Source: Myxococcales bacterium (GTDB lineage: Bacteria; Myxococcota_A; Polyangia; Polyangiales; Polyangiaceae). Taken from it: 64,000 nt of DNA. The notes beneath the pieces were generated by a model. That model did no database searches, had not been told where the DNA came from, and worked only from the letters and a program-made list of their open reading frames with translations. The DNA is taken from positions 62,001-126,000 of the forward strand of contig SECP01000014.1 of the NCBI GenBank assembly GCA_004193285.1. Direction: 5' to 3'. Below, piece after piece: positions 1 to 9,068 of the stretch. Every line of letters begins with the position of its first letter. Within the stretch, counting starts at the first letter, position 1. A program made the position numbers and the translations under genes.

Positions 1-186
1 CAATGCGGGCTGGGTGATGAGCAGCGTGGGGTCACGCTCGACGGGGGCGCCGCTCGGGGGCGGAAGGCTCGCGCTCTTCTCGATCGTCTGCGCGACGGTG
101 GGAGGGCTCCCCGCCGGCGTCCCCGTCTCGGGGGCGCGGCTCGCGCAGCCTAGGACCAGAGCAGTCGAGAGCAGAAGGATGCGCAA
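1..186 (-). CDS. N-terminus of a lipoprotein, cut by the window edge
   Basis: Reading the minus strand from a TTG at 186 gives 62 codons open to the edge. The N-terminus is a short basic start, a hydrophobic stretch (ILLLSTALVL) and a lipobox LVLGC, which indicates a type II signal peptide and lipidation at about Cys17. The rest is a Pro/Ser/Thr-rich linker and then a segment ending DPTLLITQPAL. No in-frame ATG or GTG lies upstream, so TTG is the best start. The function is beyond the edge and unknown. Lipoprotein assignment is from the motif; identity as a real gene is likely but partial. Confidence 0.55.
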   Translation of the reverse strand, partial: MRILLLSTALVLGCASRAPETGTPAGSPPTVAQTIEKSASLPPPSGAPVERDPTLLITQPAL

Positions 187-258
187 GACCCATGAGTCTC
201 GACGTCTCCGAGGCGGCTGGCAAGCTCCACCGTCGCGCGAGCCGGGCTGCAGGCTCGC

Positions 259-1569
259 CTACGGCTCCACTACTTGACCGACGAACAGCACCGAGCCCGT
301 CGGATTGTCGCGAATCATGAACGAAAATGGACGATCCACGTTCACGACGCGCGGCTCTGGCTCTGGATCACTCGAGCTCAAACCGGCGGCGATGATGGCA
401 GTCGCGGCACTAGCTTCGGTGCCGACCTCGTCGATCGCGACCGTCGCTTGGTGGAGTACGTCGCTCACGAAGACGTCGGGGAACAGCGGCGACTCCAGCT
501 TCGGGAGCTCCGCGTCTCGCTTGAAAACGAGCCCCAGACCGAGACCCTCCAGCAGTTTCTTGGCTGGGATGGTGCTCCTGATGGAGAACTTCGGGAGCTG
601 CAGGTCGATGCGCTCCGCTTGACGCTCGCTCACAATCTGCGAAAGGACTGGCGCTGAAAGCGCGGTCCGAACGTCCTCGTAGGTGCCCGCATCCGGCACG
701 ACGAGCAGCATCTCCAGCTCGGTACCAAAGTAAGGCAGCGCCACGGAGACGAAGCCCTCCCCCTGGTAGAACGGCAAACTCGAGCGGCCCACCAACGTGT
801 CGACCCTCTTGGTAGCGCCGCTCAGCAAATGAAATTCCGTGGGGTCCACCTCGCGCAGCTTGGAGGCCCAAGGCGCCTTGAAGTAGAGCGCATTGGTCAA
901 CACCGCCACGGTGAGAGGGTCAATGGCGCCCTCCGGAATGAGCTCCGGGATGAGCGCGCGCGTGTCTGTCGAAATCTTGTCGTTGATGGCCCGGCGCGCG
1001 CCCTCTGGATTTTCGCCGAAGTCCGCCAAATGGACGCCGGCACCGTAGTAGCGCGCCAAAGTATCGAGGTACGAGGCTTGAGGCGGAGCGTCTTCCCGCA
1101 TCCACAAATCGTTGGACTCCGTGAGCACCTGAGCGTCTGTTTTTTGGTCCGGCAAATCGACGGGGTCACGATTCCGCTTCGCAAGCGCGAGCTGGAGCGC
1201 GTCCTGCGAACGATGGAACGGCTCGCCGACCTCGCCAAAGTGGAGCACCTGCTGTAGCTCGGTCAGCGTCTCCCCCTCCGCCGCGTCCGTGAGCATGGCG
1301 AAGGCGCTGTTCAGGCTGTGTGGAGAAAGCGCCAGGTTTTCGTCCGCGGGCAGCGCGTGCAAAAAATCGAAGCCGAGCGCCTGTTCGGCGCGCGCCGCGA
1401 GCCCTGCCTCGGTTTCGCTCGCGAGCACGCGCGGCTCCGCGCTGCGCAGCTCAGACACCGCGCTGGATTCCTCCCCCGGAGGCGCGTCGCTCTCTTGCGC
1501 GCCGCCGCAGCCTCCGACCACGAGCCCCAACCCCACCCAACCGAGCACCCATCCCTTGGTCATTGTCAT
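259..1569 (-). CDS. Serpin-family lipoprotein (serine protease inhibitor)
   Basis: Full-length bacterial serpin of about 436 aa. I start at the ATG at 1569 because it begins a clean lipoprotein signal peptide (MTMTKGW, then hydrophobic residues to a GGC lipobox near residue 20); the reading frame is open further upstream but that leader is not signal-like. Serpin hallmarks: the core strand motif TNALYFKAPW, the reactive-centre hinge DEVGTEASAATA at about 380-391 with small residues typical of inhibitory serpins, and the C-terminal signature RPFSFMIRDNPTGSVLFVG. A surface-tethered inhibitor of extracellular proteases is inferred, perhaps self-protection during predation. It is followed on the same strand by the lipoprotein at the left edge. 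Confidence 0.9.
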   Translation of the reverse strand: MTMTKGWVLGWVGLGLVVGGCGGAQESDAPPGEESSAVSELRSAEPRVLASETEAGLAARAEQALGFDFLHALPADENLALSPHSLNSAFAMLTDAAEGETLTELQQVLHFGEVGEPFHRSQDALQLALAKRNRDPVDLPDQKTDAQVLTESNDLWMREDAPPQASYLDTLARYYGAGVHLADFGENPEGARRAINDKISTDTRALIPELIPEGAIDPLTVAVLTNALYFKAPWASKLREVDPTEFHLLSGATKRVDTLVGRSSLPFYQGEGFVSVALPYFGTELEMLLVVPDAGTYEDVRTALSAPVLSQIVSERQAERIDLQLPKFSIRSTIPAKKLLEGLGLGLVFKRDAELPKLESPLFPDVFVSDVLHQATVAIDEVGTEASAATAIIAAGLSSSDPEPEPRVVNVDRPFSFMIRDNPTGSVLFVGQVVEP

Positions 1570-1676
1570 GAGCTCGAGGATTGCAAACGATGCGCCACCG
1601 CTCGATGCGTGAGATCTGCGGATCGTGCGCAATTCTACAGAACTAAGGCACAGCGTGGCACACGACTAGGACCCGA

Positions 1677-2258
1677 CTAGCGCGCCAGCAGTAGGTCGTA
1701 GTGCTCGACGAAGGCGCGGGCGGCGCGCGGCAAGTTGTCCTGCCAGTCCACGCCCGCGGTGCCATCCGCGCCGTCCGTCACGAACTTTACGGCGCCGAGC
1801 TCCACGCTCTCCAGGTGACACACCTTGGCCAGCGCGTACCCCTCCATATCGATGACATCGCAGTCCACGAGCGGTTTGCCGGTCTCGAAACGGTCGCCGG
1901 TGCCGCACACCGCCTCGGGTAGCTCCGGGAACAGGGCCGGAAACTCCAGCACTGCCGGGACGTCCTCGAAGGGCGTGGTGCCGAGCGGGAACCCCAGGCC
2001 GGAGACGTCCATGTCGCGTTGAACGAAGCGCCGACACGCCACGACGCTGCCCGCACCGAGCGTTGGGCTCCCGACGGTGCCGAAGTTCACGACCCGCGGC
2101 GCCGCGCCGTGCTCCGCGCGGTGCTCCGCAATCGCGCGCGTCAGCCGGTACGCCGCGTTGACCTTGCCGATCCCAGTGTAAAGCACCTGGACGCCTCGGG
2201 CCGCAAACAGACCTTGACTCTCCAGCTCCAGCGCCATCACCACGAGTAGCGAATTCAC
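1677..2258 (-). CDS. MTAN-like nucleosidase (phosphorylase superfamily)
   Basis: A 193-aa protein of the PNP/UDP phosphorylase fold, close to 5'-methylthioadenosine/S-adenosylhomocysteine nucleosidase. Visible features are the N-terminal MALELES segment, the glycine-rich NFGTVGSP at 58-65, the ribose-binding DMEGYALA at 137-144 (Glu139) and the purine-binding acidic site at TDGAD (161-165). It is shorter than canonical MTAN (about 230 aa), like the smaller nucleosidases annotated in proteobacteria. Likely role: hydrolysis of a purine nucleoside in methionine/SAM salvage or turnover; the substrate is not fixed by sequence. The gene starts just downstream (on its own strand) of the large repeat block. 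Confidence 0.82.
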   Translation of the reverse strand: MNSLLVVMALELESQGLFAARGVQVLYTGIGKVNAAYRLTRAIAEHRAEHGAAPRVVNFGTVGSPTLGAGSVVACRRFVQRDMDVSGLGFPLGTTPFEDVPAVLEFPALFPELPEAVCGTGDRFETGKPLVDCDVIDMEGYALAKVCHLESVELGAVKFVTDGADGTAGVDWQDNLPRAARAFVEHYDLLLAR

Positions 2259-2334
2259 GGCCTCATCCTAGCGCGACCGGCTCTTCAGATTCTTCACATC
2301 TGAAGCTTCCCCCACACGTCCTTCGTCGCCGGTA

Positions 2335-4600
2335 ATGACCGCACCTGGCGCGTTGCCTTGGCTCCATCGCGAGTCGGTTCCATCGCGCGTCGGCGCCATC
2401 ACGCGTCAGCTCCATCACGCCATGGCGCCACCACGTCTCCGCGCGCTGCTCGAAGCCGCTCCAGGGAGCCCGATCGGGCTGGTCCCGCCAACGTATGGTT
2501 CCGTACTAAAAATACCGAATGATTTCGCGGTCCCGAGGGCCTCGAAAGCGAATGTACCGTTCGGTACATCGGCCTGAGGATGGAGCCGCGGCCTCGAGCG
2601 GAGACTTGCGGGTCGGTACATCGGCCTGAGGATGGAGCGCGGCCTCGAGCGGGACGCACTGGTCGGTACATCGGCCTGAGGAGGGAGCCGCGGCCTCGAG
2701 GGGGACGCGCTCGTCGGTACATCGCCCTGAGCCGCGGCTTCGAGAGGAGACTACGGGTCGGTACATGGCCTGAGGATGGAGCAGCGGCCTCGAGAGGAGA
2801 CTTACGGGTCGGTACATCGGCCTGAGGCGCTTCGAGCACGGTCAAGCGCTGCTGCGGCGTCGCGGTGGCTTCGACGACGGCATGGGGCCGCGGCCTCAAG
2901 AGGGACGCACTGGTCGGTACATCGGCCTGCGGATGGAGCCGCGGCCTCGAGAGGAGACTACGGGTCGGTACATCGGCCTGCGGATGGAGCCGCGGCCTCG
3001 AGAGGAGACGTAAGGGAGGGTACATCGCCGTGAAAGGGGGAGCCGGCGGCGTGGAGAGGCGATGTACGGTTCGGTACATCCTCGTGGCGGGAGCCCGATC
3101 GGGCTGGTCCCGCCAACGTATGGTTCCGTACTAAAAAGAACGAATGATTTCGAGGTCTCGAGGGCCTCGAAGGCGAATGTACCGTTCGGTACATCGGCCT
3201 GACGAGGGAGCCGCGGCCTCAAGAGGGACGCACTGGGTCGGTACATCGGCCTGAGGCGCGGCCTCGAGAGGAGACTACGGGTCGGTACATCGGCCTGCGG
3301 ATGGAGCCGCGGCCCCGAGAGGAGACTTACGGGTCGGTACATCGGCCTGAGGCGCTTCGAGCACGGTCAAGCGCTGCTGCCGCGTCGCGATGGCATCGAC
3401 GACGGCATGGATCCGCGGCCTCAAGAGGGACGCACTGGTCGGCACATCGGCCTGAGCCGCGGCCTCGAGAGGAGACTACGGGTCGGTACATCGGCCTGAG
3501 GCGCTTCGAGCACGGTCAAGCGCTGCTGCCGCGTCGCCATGGCATCGACGACGGCATAGAGCCGCGGCCTCAAGAGGGACGCACTGGTCGGTACATCGGC
3601 CTGAGCAGTGGCCTCGAGAGGAGACTTACGGGTCGGTACATCGGCCTGAGGCGCTTCGAGCACGGTCAAGCGCTGCTGCCGCGTCGCGATGGCTTCGACG
3701 ACGGCATGGACCCGCGGCCTCAAGAGGGACGCACTGGTCGGTACATCGCCGTGAGCAGCGGCGTCGAGAGGGACGCACTGGTCGGTACATCGGCCTGTGC
3801 CGCGGCCTCGAGAGGAGACTACGTGTCGGTACATCGGCCTGTGCCGCGGCCTCGAGAGGAGACTACGTGTCGGTACATCGGCCTGAGGATGGAGCAGTGT
3901 CCTCGGGAGGAGACTACTGTCGGTACAGCGGCCTGAGGATGGATCCGCGGCCTCGAGAGGGACGCACTGGTCGGTACATCGGCCTGAGCAGTGGCCTCGA
4001 GAGGAGACTCACGGGTCGGTACATCGGCCTGAGGCGCTTCGAGCACGGTCAAGCGCTGCTGCCGCGTCGCGATGGCATCGACGACGGCATAGAGCCGCGG
4101 CGTCGAGAGGGACGCACTGGTCGGTACATCGGCCTGAGCAGTGGGTGGCCTCGAGAGGAGACTTACGGGTCGGTACATCGGCCTGAGGCGCTTCGAGCGG
4201 TCAAGCGCTGCTGCCGCGTCGCGATGGCATCGACGACGGCATGGAGCCGCGGCCTCAAGGGGAACGCACTGGTCGGTACATCGCCGTGAGCAGCGGCGTC
4301 GAGAGGGACGCACTGGTCGGTACATCGGCCTGAGCCGCGGCGTCGAGAGGGACGCACTGGTCGTACATCGGCCTGAGCCGCGGCCTCGAGAGGAGACTAC
4401 GGGTCGGTACATCGGCCTGAGGATGGAGCCGCGACCTCGGGAGGAGACTTACGGGTCGGTACATCGGCCTGAGGATGGAGCTGCGGCCTCGAGAGGAGAC
4501 GTAAGGGAGGGTACATCGCCGTGAAAGGGGGAGCCGGCGGCGTGGAGAGGCGATGTACGGTTCGGTACATCTGCGTGGCGAGGCCTGGGCGCCGCGAAAG
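2335..4600. repeat. Mosaic tandem repeat array, unit about 51-52 bp
   Basis: More than 30 copies by eye of a core GGTCGGTACATCGGCCTGAG. The basic unit is the core, then an optional GATGGAG, then CCGCGGCCTCGAGAG, then one of two tails (GAGACTTACG or GGACGCACT). About six units carry an extra insert of about 55 bp starting CGCTTCGAGCACGGTCAAG, giving units of about 105 bp. Two larger segments are themselves duplicated: about 2466-2575 with 3089-3195, and 3004-3085 with 4496-4575. The near-palindrome TGTACCGTTCGGTACA occurs at two of these junctions. The first 90 bp hold a degenerate CCATCGCGCGTCGG-like short repeat. Open frames on both strands are by-products of the GC-rich repeats; units are not a multiple of three. 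Confidence 0.93.
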
Positions 4601-4730
4601 CATTCACGAATTTTTGTACCGTTCCTTACGTCGGCCAGCGCCGACGACACCCCTGCCCGTTCGTTCGCGTCGACCGTCGCGGTCGAGGCCTTGTTCGCGG
4701 CGTCTGGACGCGCTGCTCATCCGCGGTGGA

Positions 4731-4897
4731 GCGGGGGAGCGGAAGAGCGGAAGAGCGGGAGAGCGGAAGAGCGGAAGAGCGGAAGAGCGGAAGAGCGGAA
4801 GAGCGGAAGAGCGGAAGGGCGGAAGGGCGGAAGAGCGGAAGAGCGGAAGAGCGGAAGAGCGGAAGAGCGGAAGAGCGGAAGAGCGGGGGAGCGGGGG
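4731..4897. repeat. Polypurine 8-bp minisatellite (GAGCGGAA)n
   Basis: About 20 consecutive copies of GAGCGGAA with a few variants (GGGCGGAA, GAGCGGGG at both ends). One strand is almost pure purine broken only by single C residues, so the other strand is polypyrimidine, a composition known to favour triplex or slipped structures. An 8-bp period cannot hold a reading frame, although 24 bp gives an 8-aa periodic shadow in all frames. It lies between the large repeat array and the 3' end of cysNC. Confidence 0.95.
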
Positions 4898-4999
4898 AGC
4901 GGCTCCCATGGCCCCTCAGCTGGCGAGCTCGTGCAGCGCGGCGCTCAGAAGCGACCGCGCTCGACCGGGGGGACCGATCGCCGGCACGGGAGCTTCTGC

Positions 5000-5034
5000 G
5001 AAGGGGGCTGCAGCTCGGCAGCCCACCCCCCTTC
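5000..5034 (-). terminator. Hairpin at the end of cysNC
   Basis: GAAGGGGGCTGC at 5000-5011 pairs with GCAGCCC-(A)-CCCCCCTTC at 5018-5034, a long GC-rich inverted repeat with a 6-nt loop overlapping the cysNC stop codon. There is no U-tract on the minus strand, so intrinsic termination is uncertain; it may instead protect the mRNA end or aid Rho-dependent ending. Confidence 0.4.
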
Positions 5035-6910
5035 AGAGCGCGTAGTTGGACGGGAGCAAGCCGCGTTTCACCAGCACCGCGATCACCTGCTGCGCGACCT
5101 CCTCCGGGTCCGCGCCGTCGAGCGAGACGACCGCGTCCGGAGACTTGGGAGCCTCTTCGCTCGGCTCCTGGTGCCCGGGGCCATACGCGCCGCGCTGGTC
5201 GCGCTGTTTGCGCGCTTCCCGCGAGGTTTTTACGTAGATTTCGACGAAGCGCTCGGGCCCGACGGCGTCCCGGATGGCGAGGCGATCCGCCGCGAGAGGC
5301 GAGGCGTAGGCGAAGATCGAGATCAGGCCGGCGTCCGTGCAGCGGCGCGCTAGCTCCGGCGTTTGGACCGGGCTCGAGCCGTCCGGCAGCACCCCGGCAG
5401 AGAGGCCGTCGTCCGGATCGATGACGTAGGCTAGACGCTTCTGGTCGAAGAGCCGCCGCTCGAGCGCGAAGGCGATCGCGGTCTTGCCCGACGCGGGCAA
5501 CCCCGTGAGCCACACCGTGGCCCCCTTTTGGCCGAGGCGCTCAGCACGCTCGTCGGCGCTCACTTGAGAGCGTGCGCGGAGCGAGGTGGGGCTCCGGCTC
5601 TCGTCTTCCGCCTTCTGCGGGGCGTCCAGCAAGATCATGCCGGCGGCAACCGTGTTGTTCGAGAGCGAATCGACGAGGATGAAAGCGCCGGTGACGCGGT
5701 TGTCCTTGTAAGGATCGAAGTACAGCGGGCGACGGCAGCTCACGGTGACGCGGCCGATGTCGTTCAGCTCCAGGCGTGACGCTTCGCTCTGCTTGAGCGT
5801 CTCGAGGTCCACCGTGAACGCGACGTCTTCGATCTCCGCGCGTACGAGCTGGGTGGTGTGCTTGAGCAGGTAGCTCTTCTGGCGATCCAGCGGGCGCTCG
5901 CTGAGCCACACCATCATCGCGTCGAAGCGGTGGTCGACCCGGGGCAGGTTGTTCGGCAAGACGAGCATGTCGCCTCGGCTGATGTCGATCTCGTCCGCCA
6001 GCTTGATCGTGACGCTCTGGCCGCCGTGCGCCTGGTTCAGCTCACCGTCGAAGGTGTCGATGCCGACGACCTTGCTGGTGCGCCGCGACGGCAGCACCAT
6101 GAGCGTGTCGCCCTTCTTGACGATGCCGGACGCGATGCTGCCGGAGAAGCCGCGGTAGTTCAGGTCCGGGCGCATGACGTACTGCACCGGGAAGCGGAAA
6201 TCCTCGTAGTTGACGTCGCTGGCGATCGGAACCGTTTCCAGGTGCTGGAGCAGCGTTCCCCCGTCGTAAAACGGAGTGGAGGGGCTCGGGTGCACGACGT
6301 TGTCACCCAGCTTGGCGGAGATGGGGATGAACTTGATGCCCTTGAAGCCGAGCTTCTGACAAAAATCCCCGAAATCTTTCTTGATCGCCTCGTACGGCGC
6401 CTGGTCGTACGCGACCAAGTCCATCTTGTTCACGCACACCGCGATGTGCGGAATCCCGAGCAGCGACGCGATGTACGCGTGCCTACGGGACTGCGGGAGC
6501 ACGCCCAGGCGCGCGTCGATCAAGATGATGGCAACGTTCGCCGTGGAGGCGCCGGTGGCCATGTTGCGCGTGTACTGAACGTGGCCAGGCGTGTCCGCGA
6601 TGATGAACTTGCGCTTGGCGGTCGAGAAGTAGCGGTAAGCAACGTCGATCGTGATGCCCTGCTCGCGCTCGGCCTTCAAACCGTCCGTGAAGAGCGAGAA
6701 ATCGATCTCCATGCCCGCGCGACCCGAGGCGCGCTTCACCGCCGAGAGCTGGTCCTCGTAGATGCCGTGCGTGTCGTGCAAGAGGCGCCCGATCAGGGTC
6801 GACTTTCCGTCGTCGACCGAGCCCACGGACACGAAACGGAGCAGCTCCTTCTTCTGGTGCTGATCCAGGTATCCGAGAATGTCTTTGCTGATTAACTCTT
6901 GCTCACTCAT
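5033..6910 (-). CDS. cysNC: Sulfate adenylyltransferase subunit 1 fused to an APS-kinase-like domain
   Basis: A 625-aa fusion. Residues 1-450 are CysN, the GTPase subunit that drives APS formation: P-loop GSVDDGKS (30-37), DTPGH (106-110), NKMD (161-164), then EF-Tu-like beta-barrel domains. Residues about 463-625 form a CysC-like domain with P-loop GLPASGKT (470-477). In CysC the next motif should be DGDNxR; here it is DPDDGLSAG (from residue 498), and the following NxRR segment is absent, so APS binding and kinase activity are doubtful. Later CysC features (DAGL, ASPLAADR, QRDQRGAY) persist. CysD lies 112 bp upstream, so the two encode the ATP sulfurylase complex of assimilatory sulfate activation. 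Confidence 0.95.
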   Translation of the reverse strand: MSEQELISKDILGYLDQHQKKELLRFVSVGSVDDGKSTLIGRLLHDTHGIYEDQLSAVKRASGRAGMEIDFSLFTDGLKAEREQGITIDVAYRYFSTAKRKFIIADTPGHVQYTRNMATGASTANVAIILIDARLGVLPQSRRHAYIASLLGIPHIAVCVNKMDLVAYDQAPYEAIKKDFGDFCQKLGFKGIKFIPISAKLGDNVVHPSPSTPFYDGGTLLQHLETVPIASDVNYEDFRFPVQYVMRPDLNYRGFSGSIASGIVKKGDTLMVLPSRRTSKVVGIDTFDGELNQAHGGQSVTIKLADEIDISRGDMLVLPNNLPRVDHRFDAMMVWLSERPLDRQKSYLLKHTTQLVRAEIEDVAFTVDLETLKQSEASRLELNDIGRVTVSCRRPLYFDPYKDNRVTGAFILVDSLSNNTVAAGMILLDAPQKAEDESRSPTSLRARSQVSADERAERLGQKGATVWLTGLPASGKTAIAFALERRLFDQKRLAYVIDPDDGLSAGVLPDGSSPVQTPELARRCTDAGLISIFAYASPLAADRLAIRDAVGPERFVEIYVKTSREARKQRDQRGAYGPGHQEPSEEAPKSPDAVVSLDGADPEEVAQQVIAVLVKRGLLPSNYAL

Positions 6911-7022
6911 TTTTGCACAGCGCCGTTAGGCCAGGGGGATCGCACGGAGAGATAAGGAGGTCAGGAGGATTCTGGGAGCCGCTAGCGGAGGCCGGATGGG
7001 GCTCGCCCAGGGAAGGGAAGCC

Positions 7023-7973
7023 TCAGAAGTAGCCTTCGCGCTTTTTGGTTTCCATCGAGCCTTCCTCATCGAAGTCGATGAGGCGGCCCTGTCGCTCGGA
7101 GTACTTCGTGAGCAGCATCTCCCGAATGATGTCGGGCAGGGTGGTGGCGGTGGACTTGAGCGCGCCCGTGAGCGGGTAGCAGCCGAGGGTTCGAAAGCGA
7201 ACCATCTCCATGCGCGGCTTTTCGCCAGGATTGAGGGGCAGGCGATCGTCGTCCACCATGAGCAGCGTGCCGTTGCGCTCCACGACCGGGCGCTCCGCGG
7301 CAAAGTAGAGCGGCACGATCTGGATCTTCTCCAGGTAGATGTAGAGCCAGATGTCGAGCTCGGTCCAGTTGGAGAGCGGGAAGGCACGGATGCTCTCACC
7401 CTTGGTGAGCTTGCCGTTGTACAAGTTCCACAGCTCGGGGCGCTGGTTCTTCGGATCCCACTGACCGTACCGATCCCGGAAAGAGTAGATGCGCTCTTTG
7501 GCGCGCGACTTTTCCTCGTCGCGGCGGGCACCGCCGAAGGCCGCGTCGTAGCCGCCGTTCGCGAGCGCTTGGAGCAGCGCCTGCGTCTTCATGATTTGCG
7601 TGTACTTGTTGCTGCCGTGATCGAACGGGTTGATGTTGTCGGCCCGGCCCTGCTCGTTCGTGTGCACGATGAGGTCCAGCCCGTGCTCCTTCGTGAACTG
7701 GTCACGAAAGGAGATCATCTCTTTGAACTTCCACTTCGTGTCGATGTGGAGCAGCGGGAAGGGCAGCTTGCCGGGGTAGAACGCCTTGCGCGCCAAGTGC
7801 GTCATCACCGCCGAGTCCTTACCGATCGAATAGAGCATGACCGGGTTGTCGAACTCGGAGGCGACCTCGCGCAGGATGTGAATGCTCTCGGCCTCCAGCT
7901 GGCGGAGGTGGCTGAGCCGCAGCTCGACTGCTTCGGCTGGCTGATGGGTGCTTTCGATGTGAGCGACCTGCAT
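7023..7973 (-). CDS. cysD: Sulfate adenylyltransferase subunit 2
   Basis: CysD, the catalytic PP-loop subunit of ATP sulfurylase, which makes APS from ATP and sulfate. The ATG at 7973 gives 316 aa, near the family length of about 300; a TTG at 8018 would add 15 residues. Visible motifs: PP-loop SIGKDS (about 49-54), HIDTKWKF, the [16 protein letters not shown] segment, and the conserved C-terminal KREGYF. It pairs with CysNC immediately downstream and follows a lipoprotein gene, suggesting one transcript. No clear Shine-Dalgarno sequence is seen at either start. Confidence 0.95.
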   Translation of the reverse strand: MQVAHIESTHQPAEAVELRLSHLRQLEAESIHILREVASEFDNPVMLYSIGKDSAVMTHLARKAFYPGKLPFPLLHIDTKWKFKEMISFRDQFTKEHGLDLIVHTNEQGRADNINPFDHGSNKYTQIMKTQALLQALANGGYDAAFGGARRDEEKSRAKERIYSFRDRYGQWDPKNQRPELWNLYNGKLTKGESIRAFPLSNWTELDIWLYIYLEKIQIVPLYFAAERPVVERNGTLLMVDDDRLPLNPGEKPRMEMVRFRTLGCYPLTGALKSTATTLPDIIREMLLTKYSERQGRLIDFDEEGSMETKKREGYF

Positions 7974-8012
7974 GGGGGCAGCGCGATTTAGCACCAATTC
8001 AATCGGGATTAA

Positions 8013-8024
8013 GGGCAATTGCCC
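8013..8024. promoter_or_regulatory. Perfect palindrome in the cysD leader
   Basis: GGGCAATTGCCC is a perfect 12-nt palindrome between the stop of the upstream lipoprotein gene and the cysD ATG, overlapping the alternative TTG start. It could be an operator for cysD-cysNC or a chance palindrome; no matching partner was recognised elsewhere in the window. Confidence 0.25.
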
Positions 8025-8036
8025 AACTGTTCGGAA

Positions 8037-9068
8037 TTATGGAGAATTTGACTGCGGAGCCGGTAGCTGGGCGCAGTAAATCGAGCGGTCCGCCCCTTCC
8101 GAGATGGTGACGTACGCGGCGTCCCCATCCACGAAGCTGATGGCCTCCCCTTGGCCTTCCGGCGGGCTTGGCAGCACGCGAGGCGGGCGAGCGAGCGCCT
8201 CCATGATGGTGGCGCTGGGACCGCGCTCGAACAGGAAGATGGAGGAGTAGGTACGCACCAAGATGGCGCTCCCATCTTGCGTGATGCTGGCGGAGGTGGG
8301 CATCGGGCTTCCGGATAGGGGCGGCTTGCCGAAGCGCAGCTCGCCGAGAAGCAGGAGCTCACCACCGCCCGCGGCGAGCAGGGCTGCGGGCGCCATCAGG
8401 ACCTCGGAGACGCCGTCCGGCTGTTTGGCGAGCGCGATGAGGTCCCCAGTCCGTGGGTCGATGAAGAAGGCTTCCACGTTGCGGGCGCCGCGCGGAAAAG
8501 TAAGCGTGATCCGGAAGGCGCGTTCGACGGAGAGCTTGGCGCCGTGCGCGGACGCTTGGATTGGCGGCTCAGGGAAGCGATACACGAACGCCTTGCGCCG
8601 TGGCAGACCGAGCCCGGTGGCGAAGTTATTGCCGGTATCACCCAGGTAGATGAACGAGGCGCGCCCGGGGCCGGGGCCGAGCGCGATGTCCTCCGCGTCC
8701 AGCAAGATGGGGACGTCCTCGAGCGTGAGCTCCGCGAGCAGCTCCCCGCTGCGGTCGATGGCGAAGAAACGCGGCGTATCGCCGGAGTCATTGTGCACGA
8801 AGAGCACGCGCGGGTCGGCGCGGCTCTCCGCGACGCCCGAAATTTCGTCCAGCTCGCGGCTACGAATTCGCCCGATGGGCTGCGGGATGTCGCCGCACTG
8901 GGGGCGCGGCTCTTGCGCAGTAGACGGCTCGAGCGCGGCGGTTGCGCTCGCCGCTAGGCCCGGCGCGGGCGCGGGCTCCGGTGCGGGCGCCGGCCAACGA
9001 GCGCCGCGAAAGGCGGAGCAGCTGCTCAGGACCAGCGCTCCGAGCCAGAGCCGCACGAGCCGCGTCAT
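8037..9068 (-). CDS. Lipoprotein of unknown function, beta-propeller-like
   Basis: A 343-aa protein with a lipoprotein signal (MTRLVRLWLGALVLSSC), a Pro/Ala-rich linker to about residue 55, and a body with repeated beta-strand segments such as EISGVAES, LFVHNDSGD, FIYLGDTGNN and TGDLIALAK. These phrases are typical of SdiA-regulated or esterase-like-phytase propellers, but I cannot assign a substrate. The start ATG overlaps the aat stop by one base (TAATG), so the two genes are translationally coupled. It sits between aat and cysD. Confidence 0.75.
   Translation of the reverse strand: MTRLVRLWLGALVLSSCSAFRGARWPAPAPEPAPAPGLAASATAALEPSTAQEPRPQCGDIPQPIGRIRSRELDEISGVAESRADPRVLFVHNDSGDTPRFFAIDRSGELLAELTLEDVPILLDAEDIALGPGPGRASFIYLGDTGNNFATGLGLPRRKAFVYRFPEPPIQASAHGAKLSVERAFRITLTFPRGARNVEAFFIDPRTGDLIALAKQPDGVSEVLMAPAALLAAGGGELLLLGELRFGKPPLSGSPMPTSASITQDGSAILVRTYSSIFLFERGPSATIMEALARPPRVLPSPPEGQGEAISFVDGDAAYVTISEGADRSIYCAQLPAPQSNSP

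Noticed and set aside
2399..4412. Long open frames on both strands inside the array (100-226 codons)
   Set aside because: They arise because the GC-rich units lack stop codons; translations are periodic and low-complexity, both strands are open at once, and unit length shifts the frame.
2335..4600. The repeat array as a CRISPR locus
   Set aside because: There is no constant repeat separated by unique spacers; nearly all of each unit is repeated, unit lengths vary from about 42 to 105 bp, and no cas genes are nearby.
4553..5424. Open frames through the polypurine minisatellite
   Set aside because: They read periodic Glu/Arg/Lys/Ser in every frame of an 8-bp repeat and continue antisense to cysNC.
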